NCBI RefSeq assembly: GCF_022539315.1
Contig: NC_066319.1
Location: 25,878,093 to 25,942,092, forward strand
Origin: Serinus canaria
Taxonomy: Eukaryota > Chordata > Aves > Passeriformes > Fringillidae
Length of the DNA stretch: 64,000 nucleotides
Direction: 5' to 3'
The position numbers and the translations under genes are program-made. How positions within the stretch are numbered: position 1 is the stretch's first letter; each line of letters begins with the position of its first letter. Under the pieces are notes generated by a model. That model saw nothing but the letters and a program-made list of their open reading frames with translations, was not told where the DNA came from and made no database searches. Below, piece after piece: positions 50,001 to 59,100 of the stretch.

Positions 50001-53000
50001 AAAAATAAAGAATAATGTAGAGAAATATTTAATGTATGAACTATACAAAACCACTTTTTTGAAATGGGGTCCCTGTCCAGCAGTTTTCAAGTTGGCATCC
50101 AATATTTGTATGTCTTGGGGGGTTACAATGTGGTTTCAGAGCTGAAGTTCATGAAAGGTAGCTCTTTATTAAATGTACAAACTCTTTCCATTTACCTCAG
50201 TCAAGTGTAGAAAACCATGAGTTTTCTGTGCTTGCTGAAGCTAATGATCACATACCGAGCAGAAATGAGGTTTCTTCTCTGCTAGAGCCATGCACAGCTC
50301 TGACAGGCTGTACTTGATGTAATGGAAGTTCAGGGGCTTCAGAGGCTGCCAGAAGGAGCCCAGTGACAGGGTCTGGCTCTTCTCATATGATCCCTTCACG
50401 GAAAACAAGAAGTCTTTTTCTGAAAAAAAAATCCAAACATGAAAAATATACAGAGAAGTTAATGACTATGATCCCAGAAATAGAACATTAAATGGTCTTT
50501 CAGAAGTTTATATATAAATCCTTCAACAATGCTGCCAAACTCTTTTTATCCAGCAAGGGAACAGTACAAGAAATAAGAGAAGAAAAGCAAACAAGCAAAT
50601 CAAAAACAAACCATAAAACACCAAAAGCTTATAAAGCTGCATTTTAAAAACTCAGACATACAGTCAAATTGGACAAAACCTAAGTTGAAATAGAAATATG
50701 TATTTTCTTCTACTTTACAGCATTTATAAGATTCATTCATTTAATTTGAAAGCCCAGTTTTTGTGGTTAGTTAGCACATACTATAACTGGTAGATCTGTG
50801 AACCTGCATATACACTCCTAACTGTCCAGTTCCTGTGCTCTAATTGTAAGAACAAAGTAGAAAAATTACCAGATAAGTAAATGACAAAACAAACAACAAA
50901 CAACCAAAAAATCCCAATACACACAGACAAAAATTGAAACAAAAAAATATCCCCAAAGAAACTAAACAAACTAAAACCAAAAAATAATTAAAAGGAAAAA
51001 AAACCTAAAACCAAAAACAAACGCAAACAAAAGCCCCCTAAGCAACCAACCAATCAAGAAAAGTCAGTTAACCTAAATTAAGGGGGTTATCCTTCTAGTC
51101 TGAAGTCTAACCTGAAGGTTCTTTTTTTGTCCATTTGCTGTCCACTAGGACTTCCAAGCAGGAAATTTCACGAGACTGTAGCAGGGATAAAAAACGAGAG
51201 GTTAAAGTATATAAAACATGCCATATCTGGGTCACTTCACTGCTATCTCTCTTTGGTCATCTGAGTCCCTGGGGTCTGGAAAACACTCCACCCTCTGTTA
51301 GGCTGATGGGAGAAAGACTTTGTCACTCTGAAAATGTGACAGGTTTCAAATGAAAGAAAAATTGGTGTGGTGGATTTGGACAGGACTGGGAAGAGAAAGG
51401 AAATAACGGGGGGGCAAATGAGAAGTGCTGAGACCTCCTGAGGGTAAACTGATGGGTTGGCCAAATCACAGGGGTGTCCTTGCTTCCCTGCTTTGGTGAA
51501 GCTGGACAGTCAAGTGCTACCTCCTCTAAGTAATGACTTAAGGGCAGCTGAGAAAGCAACTTCCATATCATCCTGTGGAAGTGGGGAGAACAGGATGGCC
51601 ATGAGGGAGCCACAAAAGGAGTTCCCCAAAAGAATGACAGAGCAGCAGTGAGTCAGTGAAAGACCACTTCAGGCTTTGTCAATAGGCTTGATATCAGCCT
51701 GTGGTGGTGAACAGGTCTCTGAGTATTCCAAATGAGTGTGCACATTCTTTCCTAGCACATCCTCCCACAGGGAGCAGCACAACAGGATGGCTACCTGGGT
51801 TTGATCCCCATCTCCCTCCCCTTCAGCCTTGCCTGCAGTGAGGAGTTGGGGCACCTGCCAGATTCACCATTCCTATCACTTTAATGAAAACAAAGACAGA
51901 AGAGCAATAGTTTAAAATTACCACTAATACACCATTAGTCACAAGCTTTTCAGGAGGGACTGGACTGAAAGAGAAAAACAATTCAATCAGAAGTAGTATC
52001 ACCTAAATACATCCTTAAATGAACATCAAGGAATAATAGCTTCCATGAAGTTTGTTTTGTCCAGCATGGTCTCAAACATGTCACTTATTTTTAATTTAGG
52101 GACACATCTGAAAGGTGGATTTCCTTTTTTTTTAACCATAATGGTAAAAATAGTTGTAATAAGTATGATGACTGCAATTCTTATTATCCTCCCTCATTCA
52201 GCAAATAATAGGATAAATTAATAATTAGGATGATTCTTGGTAGATAAGGAACACAGAGTTTTAGCCAATATGCAACTAACTCCATCAACATCAGCCATGC
52301 TGAGAATTTTGAACTTTATTATACTAAATGCTAGCATATGTTTGACTGCTTACAAAGGGGCACTTTAGTGTGGATGTTACTCACATGCTCTCTGATGTAA
52401 ACTCAACCTCTAGCATCTCCTGTGTCTGTAAAAAATTAATTTATTATTAGCATCTGAAGCCCTGCAGCAGTCACTGTTGGCTTAAAAGTTCACAGGGTAT
52501 ATGAAGTGCATACCAAGAGGAAACAAACTCTCCTACCTACAATTACTTTAAAAGAACTTATTTATGAGATAATATCAAAAAAATGTATTTTCTTCCTGTG
52601 ACCAAGGCAGTTTTATCACTCACCTTTGGATTTAGCTGAAATGTCAAGTGAACAGTTTCTCCAAGCTGGATTTTAGCAACATCAAAGAGAACAGTGAAGA
52701 GGAGGTCATCTTTAGTGACTGCATTTTCATCATAGACTTTCATCTCAAGAATATTCTGTGGGCAGAGGTTCATAGTTAGGATCCTATGCTGAGACCTTAG
52801 AGAGACACAAAATGATGCTGATGTGCTCAGCACATTAAGGAAAACAGAGAAAGCATGGGGAGAAGTGAGAGAGCATTCAGAACCTTTGCATCCACACAGA
52901 GATGAAGAAAGATATTCTGAACCTAACACAGAGTCAGGTTTGTTGTTTGGTTTTCCTGCATAGTAATTTAAACGAAAAAAGCTAGTAGAATCACTGAATA

Positions 53001-56000
53001 TTGAAAGATCTTGTTTGGCCTCCAATTTGGTTTGAGGTCACCACTTTTTCCTGAATTGTAGGAAACCAGCTAGTTGTCAGGACTTTGTTATTATTGGTAG
53101 AATAAAAACCATTGGATAAAGGCAGCAATTAAAATACATTAGGGATGTACCATATAATTACTTCATAGTTGCATCATTTTATTTTGTAAATTATTAAACA
53201 GATCACATGCAAATAATTACAATGGAACCTACAGAAAGCACTATGATGCTTTTGTTAAATTGCACAAATACCACTGTATAAATCTCCTCCTCTCTCTCCT
53301 CTGACACCAACTGGCCTGTTTGGATGCACAGGAGAGGGTAACAGCCCCTCCTGTGCCTGATGAGTAGCTTGACATGGGCTGGCTCAGAGATGCCTCCCAG
53401 GTGCTGAGCCAGTGAACGTTAAGTCAATGGAGCAATAATTCAGGCCTCCCTCAATATATTCAGCAGCTCATCTTCATGCAAATTACAGGGAGCACTTATC
53501 TCAGATTCTTATTTATGCATCAGATTTAACTTGCTAAAAGGCTTTATGCTTATTAAAGATACTCAGGCTCATGGTCTCACACACAAACACACGGAGAATA
53601 GAGTGAGCATGTGAACTTTGTTGTCTTAGAAGTTCACAATTTATCTCAGAATGATCCATACCTAAATGTGATAAGTGATTGACTAGACAAATACACTGAA
53701 AGGAAGTCACTCCAGAATCCAAGCATTCAATTTTGACATCTATCATCCTGCAAGAAACCACCAAGGGAGAGATGGCAAATAACCTTGCCTTTGCAGTTTA
53801 CTGTTAGAAGACAGAAATGCTGTTGACCTTTAAGGCCACCTGTATAAAAGTATTGCACTGAGGTCAGCCCTGTCCATGACACTTGCTAAGAGAAACATAC
53901 GGTCAAGAGGCAGAGACAAGCAGCCACAGCACCTTGGTTTATAGGCCAGCCATAAATAGCCTGTAAAGGATTGTGGAAGGTGATGGAGATGATATGCTTA
54001 AAAGCAATAGTCTGCAGTTAATAGAAGGCAGGCTTGCACTGAAGAGCAGGTCAGTTTTCCTAGCTGTGATACTGCAATGGGATGTCCTTATCTGGCTTAA
54101 ATGACTGACTTATTTTCTGAGTGACCAACAGATCTGCAGTCCCAGCTACTCCCAGCTGGCCAGGAGAGGCATGCACAGGGTGCTGGCTGGCCAAGGGAGA
54201 TCTCTGCCTGTGCCCCTGGCATGCTGTATGGGAAGCAGCCAGGGTGTCTGGGCAGTTCACTGTTTCTAACTCTCCTGACAGAGAATATAAGGGCAGCATC
54301 ACTGGGAGCCAGGTAACGAACAGAGACAGCTCTTGGCAGGGCTGTGTGCCTGCCACCAGCTCTGGGAAGGGTCACCCTCCTGGAGCTGTGGGAATTGTGC
54401 CTACGGCACAAGCCTGGGAAACACTTTCTAGCCAACTGTTTGTCAGACACTCCTCGAAACAGATGCCCATCAGTAAACACTGCTGTTCTTGGGAAAAACC
54501 AGCACAAACAAGTCCAAACATGCCCTGTCACATTTCTTCCACAGTGACAGTGTATTATATGGTTTTTCTGAGCTCTGGCTACCATAATTTGGGAAGATGA
54601 ATACCTCAGAAAAACACAAGACAGAAAGAAGACAATAATCGGATTAGCAAACTCTGCTCAGAGTGTAATGAACGCAGGAATTGCAGCATGTACAGAGAAA
54701 CCTGCAAGAGCCTTATCCTCACTGCTGAGCTTTGGTTGTCCCAGATCCCCAGGATATATTTTTGCAGCCTACACTCAAACAACAGCCACCACCACCATGC
54801 TGCTGTTGCCACACACTGAAAACTAATCCAGCTAATGGCACCTGTCTTGTCTCCTCCTATAAATTTACTGAAAGTAAACATAAGGTCTTAACAAATGCTG
54901 CTTCTGAGTTCAAGCGGCTTCCATGGCCAAGGTATTTTTTTAGCTGTTCTGTGTGGTATTGCAGCTTTGAACATTTTTCAGGAAGAGCAGGTGCTCCTGT
55001 GCAAGAGCTGCAGATCAGTGGGTGTTTGTTCCCATGCTGCAATGTTTGCCCCTTGCCTTTCACCTCTCTGATAACCCTGCAGGGCTTCATGAAATTGTGC
55101 CTCACTGGCATTTTGAAAGGAGTTGGATTTTTTTTTAGGTTTTCAGGGAAAGCACTGGCTGTGGGCCACAGATGGCCAGACGTGAAAGCTGAAAGCTACC
55201 AAAGAGGGCCAGTGCCACCTAACTGTGGAAGAAAGCCTGAGAGCATGTATCATGGGCAGCTTCTGCAGCCTAAGGCAAGAGGGATTGTCCACTGGAGATC
55301 CTGTGGTGTAGGAACACACTGAGCTACTCCGAAAATTCTTTTGGAGGAGTTTATCAATTCTTGAGAGAGAGAGGGCACTGTCCTGCTGATTTGCCCCAGC
55401 ACTAGGAAATGAAGAGTGCAAGCTGTAAAGCAGAGATTGATTGATTGCCCCTGGTGTGAAGTAAGCTTGGTTTACTTAGCCTACCACTGATCTTTGTGGA
55501 CTCCTAGACCCTGATGTTGATGCTGCCTTTTGGAGGGACTTGCAAATCTTCTTAAGCTTTAACAGTTATCATTATGATAAAAGTTCATCAAGTTCTCTTT
55601 TACAAACTTCAACTGTTGCTTTGTGACCTTTTTTTTTATTTCTGGTCATTACAAAGGAATAATAAAAAAGTACAGCCCTGTGATCCTTTCACCACCTAGC
55701 TCATACATATCTTTTACACTATTCGATTTACTCTGAAATTTATACATTTATTAGTGAAAAGCCGTGATTAAAAAAGAAAAAGTGAAAAGTGATAGAACAC
55801 CACAGGAATGGTTATGAAATATCCTGGGTAATTTTTACATATCAGAAAATTGAATTTAATTTTGCTGCTACATTTTTTTCCAAATCCCCCAAACAGCATC
55901 TTTGTAGTTCCTCACACATATTCATTTCTGGTTTTATTTTGCTGTACATATTGATCACACCATGATATCTCTGCCCCAAAGGAAAACCAAATGCCCTCTG

Positions 56001-56145
56001 CATCTTACCTTTACTTGGCTCTGGATCCTGAAGCAAAATGTTTCATTCCACACTGGATCTTTGCAGTTCTTAATGGTTCTGGTCCGTACAGTCTCCGGGG
56101 AGGCAGTGGGCAAGGACAGGCTTATGTAGCAATCGGTTTGGCTAA
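37792..56145 (-). CDS. PLA2G4E: Gene B: cytosolic phospholipase A2 epsilon-like (18 exons, 5' end missing)
   Basis: PLA2G4E is known as a calcium-dependent phospholipase/N-acyltransferase that makes N-acyl-phosphatidylethanolamine and binds anionic membranes through a basic C-terminus. Seen here: two of three C2 exons, the linker, and the whole catalytic domain with GGG, GSSGS and the DTA aspartate motif, to a TAA stop at 37794-37792. That is 773 placed residues, with no internal stop and all junctions in frame. The protein ends in the basic tail QQKRQHKK, fitting the epsilon type. The exon with PNQLTE, LRP/MRPERK and LNY.SGSQT also reads as epsilon. The first C2 exon and start codon were not found up to base 64000. 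Gene A is a tandem paralog 7.5 kb downstream on the same strand. Confidence 0.85.
38206..38392 (-). CDS. PLA2G4E: Gene B exon: next-to-last, IPFP ... PLVNDSF
   Basis: 187 nt. It encodes [32 protein letters not shown] and [18 protein letters not shown]. It is very close to gene A's exon at 258-444. Donor GTAAGC. Confidence 0.95.
38779..38802. repeat. Poly-T tract, 24 bases
   Basis: Homopolymer in the gene B intron upstream of the exon at 38206-38392. Confidence 0.95.
39558..39724 (-). CDS. PLA2G4E: Gene B exon: catalytic aspartate (LADTAGYID)
   Basis: 167 nt. It encodes [40 protein letters not shown] and [14 protein letters not shown]. Aligned on YPPL.RPER, the catalytic Asp is that of DTA; the usual third-place Gly of DxG is Ala. 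The donor is a weaker GTGTGA. Confidence 0.92.
40128..40319 (-). CDS. PLA2G4E: Gene B exon: lid and FLKGFQLH helix
   Basis: 192 nt. It encodes [20 protein letters not shown], then [20 protein letters not shown] and FCTWK. It matches NFL.G.QLH..YLQN of epsilon. Donor GTAAAC. Confidence 0.93.
41222..41329 (-). CDS. PLA2G4E: Gene B exon: lid region ([15 protein letters not shown])
   Basis: 108 nt, acceptor TTGCACAG, donor GTTAGT. The first half, [15 protein letters not shown], is well conserved. The second half ([13 protein letters not shown]...) does not resemble gene A, although the length and phase are identical. Placed by homology and phase. Confidence 0.8.
41330..44139. other. Gene B intron, no exon assigned
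   Basis: 2.8 kb. It contains a plus-strand open frame at about 42886-43332 (148 codons, no known domain) preceded at 42852-42866 by a CTCF-like core, TCACTAGATGGCA. No minus-strand exon is missing here by the gene A comparison. Confidence 0.45.
44140..44277 (-). CDS. PLA2G4E: Gene B exon: EFTPYEVG ... FGSEFFMGR
   Basis: 138 nt. It encodes [36 protein letters not shown] and RICFMKG. It differs from gene A at only a handful of residues, showing how close the two copies are in this block. Confidence 0.95.
44783..44897 (-). CDS. PLA2G4E: Gene B exon: [20 protein letters not shown]
   Basis: 115 nt carrying the invariant [14 protein letters not shown] block and a [12 protein letters not shown] end. 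Donor GTGATG, phase 1. Confidence 0.95.
45300..46205 (+). mobile_element. CR1 LINE copy, about 0.9 kb
   Basis: It holds the end of the degraded CR1 reverse-transcriptase frame (AAGTGCCGGGTCCTGCACTT; CAAGAAGGCCAATGGCATCC) and the 3' region (TTCACTGGAAAGCTAGTCAG; CCTTTCCAACCTTAACAACT). The frame is broken by indels and a (TG)n insertion at 45572-45590. It sits in a gene B intron, antisense to the gene. Confidence 0.92.
46337..46559 (-). CDS. PLA2G4E: Gene B exon: catalytic domain after the nucleophile
   Basis: 223 nt. It encodes [20 protein letters not shown], then [19 protein letters not shown] and [24 protein letters not shown] is the epsilon-type reading of the DLWGL motif. Confidence 0.95.
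47009..47145 (-). CDS. PLA2G4E: Gene B exon: oxyanion loop and catalytic serine
   Basis: 137 nt. It encodes [18 protein letters not shown], then [13 protein letters not shown] is intact and the nucleophile sits in GSSGS. The donor is GTAAGG. Confidence 0.95.
47901..47936. repeat. Perfect 36-bp inverted repeat
   Basis: The arms AATGCTGTCATATATTA (47901-47917) and TAATATATGACAGCATT (47920-47936) are exact reverse complements, separated by CC. It lies in a gene B intron and no transposon body surrounds it. Confidence 0.97.
48593..48728 (-). CDS. PLA2G4E: Gene B exon: start of catalytic domain
   Basis: 136 nt. It encodes [20 protein letters not shown], then [16 protein letters not shown] and the acidic QDLEDHE. 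It matches LDVRL.F.LC..E..FL..RK of the D/E/F group. Confidence 0.93.
49359..49396 (-). CDS. PLA2G4E: Gene B micro-exon ([12 protein letters not shown])
   Basis: 38 nt, acceptor CCTAG, donor GTAAGC. LHMKS is the strand that opens the catalytic domain in PLA2G4E. Same length as in gene A. Confidence 0.85.
49905..49997 (-). CDS. PLA2G4E: Gene B exon: linker with DSLPFSEK
   Basis: 93 nt, phase 0. It encodes [20 protein letters not shown], then [11 protein letters not shown]. The acceptor has TTTTTCAG and the donor is GTGACT. Confidence 0.82.
50256..50419 (-). CDS. PLA2G4E: Gene B exon: C2-catalytic linker
   Basis: 164 nt. It encodes [20 protein letters not shown], then [13 protein letters not shown] and EKKPHFCS. 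It matches gene A's 167-nt exon through VKGS[FY]E..Q and FHYIKY. Confidence 0.85.
50870..51050. repeat. A/C-rich low-complexity run
   Basis: Irregular AAACAAACAACC-type sequence with almost no T, in the gene B intron just below the 64-nt linker exon (51112-51175). Confidence 0.75.
51112..51175 (-). CDS. PLA2G4E: Gene B exon: linker ([15 protein letters not shown])
   Basis: 64 nt, acceptor ACAG, donor GTTAGA. SR[EQ][IV]SCLEV is a family signature; the rest is a lysine-rich linker. Confidence 0.83.
51922..51964 (-). CDS. PLA2G4E: Gene B micro-exon ([14 protein letters not shown])
   Basis: 43 nt with acceptor CTTTCAG and donor [18 protein letters not shown] closely fits the epsilon/delta subfamily. 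Confidence 0.85.
52385..52425 (-). CDS. PLA2G4E: Gene B micro-exon ([13 protein letters not shown])
   Basis: 41 nt with acceptor TTTACAG and donor GTGAGT. It matches gene A's 41-nt exon in length, phase and the LEVEF core. Confidence 0.82.
52624..52755 (-). CDS. PLA2G4E: Gene B exon: C2 domain, calcium loop 3
   Basis: 132 nt. It encodes [20 protein letters not shown], then the last strands up to FQLNPK. The loop reads DEN...KDD where gene A reads DED...PDD; an Asn in that place is tolerated in PLA2G4A. Confidence 0.93.
52756..56008. other. Gene B intron between C2 exons
   Basis: 3.25 kb. A GC-richer stretch at about 54100-54600 is open on both strands (roughly 160 codons each) without any recognisable domain. 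No repeat family was identified. Confidence 0.45.
56009..56145 (-). CDS. PLA2G4E: Gene B exon: C2 domain, loop 1 and middle strands
   Basis: 137 nt. It encodes [15 protein letters not shown] and [17 protein letters not shown]. It begins in phase 1, so an upstream exon carrying the first C2 strand must exist. Confidence 0.93.
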
Positions 56146-59100
56146 CTGCATTTGAAAAGATGTTTGTAACTAACAAATTACTGCAAATATCTTAAAGCAC
56201 AGCCTTATAGCACTGCATATATACAGCAAATTGCAAAAAGGACGTATTTCAATAGTTTTTTTGACAGCACTTTATTCAAAACCATTCCCTACTATTTGTT
56301 ACCTCCTGCAAGTGGGAGCTCAGGTCATGAATGGAGATTCAAAGGAACTGCTGCAACAAAGGCAACTGGCAAGAAAAGAGTACACAGAGCTGGTCTGACT
56401 TAATAAACCCATTATTGGTACGTGCCCTGTTGGTTGGAAATGAAGAGATTTCTGTGATGGAGAAGAAAAACGCCTACAAATTTTAAGAGAACCTTTTTTC
56501 AAGAGTAAAATACTATTTTAACCACCTTCCCCATCTGGTGTGCTGCCCCCACATATCTGTAATCCAGTCCATGTAATGAGCTGTCTCACCCAACATGTGA
56601 TCACATACCTTCACCATGAAAAACAATGCAAAAAATAGCAGTGCATTTTTATCTTACTGTGATTTAAACTCTGAGCCCTGATAGAGAAGAAAATTCTAAT
56701 TTCTGACAAAGGTGGTAATGTCACAAAAGATTGCACAGTGAGCTACAAGTAAGGCATTAAATCTTAATACACAGCAGTTGCTTTGGGTTTGTTTTGTCTC
56801 CAGACTTGTCTGGGTGGGCACAGCTGTCACAGCATCTTCCCACAGCTGTGGGAAGGGGCACCTCCCACTAGACCAGGCTGCTCTGTGTGCTGGACAATGC
56901 CACGTGGTGTGGATGAATTGTCTCCTGTGGGTTTCCAGAGTTCTCAGGTGAGAGGTACTCACCTGGGGCACTGGGATACCTGTGCAACTAACGTTTCCTT
57001 TGTGTGTCAGTCTGATATATGTGGAGAATTGGTGGTGCTCAGGTATCTCTCTGATACTGCTAAGGAGATAATTGATTTTTCAGAGGGGGAAATGCAGGCT
57101 ATTTTCTCCTAAGAGTGTAAAACTGTTTATGCCTTGTGAGCCTGTGGTAATGAACTGAGACCCTGACAATGTAGTGAAGAATGCAGGGGCTCAGTCTCTC
57201 TACACTGTCATCCACCCTTTCCAGCCCTCCCATTTTTAGCAAATCTGCTGTCCTTTCAAGGGAATTGACATTTCCTTTGTTTTCTAGGCAACTGTCTAGA
57301 AACAGCTGTCTCCAATGTCTCCAGCTCTAAAAACTTGTGTATTCACAGTATAGCTCAGCTTTGGGTTTAATAACAGGCAGTTTGGTGCTGTACATACACA
57401 CGTGCTGAGAGGCAACATGAGCAGTTGGGTAACCTGCTGGAAAAGGTCTCATTACAGGTTGGTTCCATTCCCAGCCCTGTCACAGACTGCTAAGTCACTC
57501 TGGGCAATTGGTTTCATTTAAATTTATCTTGCTTCTCCATCTGCATTTCCCCACCAATAACACAGTGATAACTATCCTTTCCACTTTTGTAATCTGCTTG
57601 GATGTGACCCAGGAAGAGAGTCTGATCAGTAATTATATTATTCTTTCTCTACCAGTCTCTTGGGTTTCCTTCCACATTTTCTTTTAACTTGTGGGGTAAG
57701 CCATGCTGCAATGAATAGGTGTTGCTTAAAGCAACTTGTGCAATCAGGGTATGTATGATTTATCTTTCAGGTCTTCTGATACTGTCTGAACATGAAACAT
57801 CTTCGAGTTTTTCAGCATGCACTTGATTGTTTCACCCTTCCTGCCAATAGTAGGTAAGAAATTACTTTAACTTTGCAATAATGTTAAAAAATATCCTAAT
57901 ATTACACACACTAATAATAGACATCTGCATTTGTAATTTCAAAATGCAAATGCAGAATATTTGCAATGCATCTGCTGATAACAATTTATTGGTAATGAAA
58001 TATTTGTTTTGCTGTCTCCCACACACTATTTTTGAAAACTCTTTCATTGATTTTTAACATTTGAAAAAGATATTTCAAAAAGAACTTTGCATAGTTAGTG
58101 GTACCAGAGGAGCAGGCTGTTTCTTCAGCAACTGCAAGTTATGCACTAATGATGTATGTGTGTTTTAGAGAATTTGTTCATTTATGGTCTAGGATATCTC
58201 TCTGTTGCACACATGAGCTTGACTCCTGGTTTAGAAGAAAGGCATTCATTATTTTCAGAGTATCAAAGAAGTTATAAACTTGTGACTTACACTCTTGTAT
58301 CTAGACAGAGCTGTGGTAGGTTCAGTTCTTCACCCTCTCTGAACACAACAGACCTATACCAACCTGAGAGGTTAGTCCACTCTTTAGCAAGGTTGCTCAG
58401 CCTTAATAAGAGTAAAAACAGAGTCCCAAAATCTGATGATCCATATTTAACACCAACTAGGTTAGCAACCAGTGAGGTCTCAGTCTCAACATAGCCTAAG
58501 ACAAGATTGTAGATGGAGACGAAGATATTTGACTCTGAAAACAAGCAATCAAAGGCAGGACACTGCACAAAGAATAACAAATTATACCCCAGAACTGAAA
58601 TGTTCAGGATGCATCTGGCAAGTTACATAAACAACACAAATTTAATTACATTTTGGACCAGATCCAAATACACAATGTTAAATGTAAGTGCAGGTGATGA
58701 GATTTAGCATTGAGATGCCTTTGCATATACTTTTAGCCCTGGAGAAGAACATGTGGATGCTCACTCAGTGTCTTCCATGTTGTATTCTCTTCCACTCTTT
58801 TCCTCCCTCCACCATAAAATTTTTTAACTCTTACCAGCTATTAAACATGCCTAAATTGAAGAGGATTGAGTTAGGCAGCCTGGCATATGAGAAAGAGCTG
58901 AAAGACTTGAGTTTGCTAATTAAGCAGCAACAAAAATGTTGTCAAATAATCTGTTCTGTAATGTCCAAATGATTGATACAAAGAGGAAAATTATCTGTGT
59001 CTCTGTGTGAACAGAGGCAAAAATTAGAAGACTACTCCAGCTCTTACAGGATTAGCTCTAGCAAGAGAGATTTTATAAATTTTTTTAGGTAACTCACTTC

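Noticed and set aside
54100..54600. Overlapping open frames of about 160 codons on both strands
   Set aside because: Local GC enrichment explains the lack of stops; neither translation resembles a known protein.
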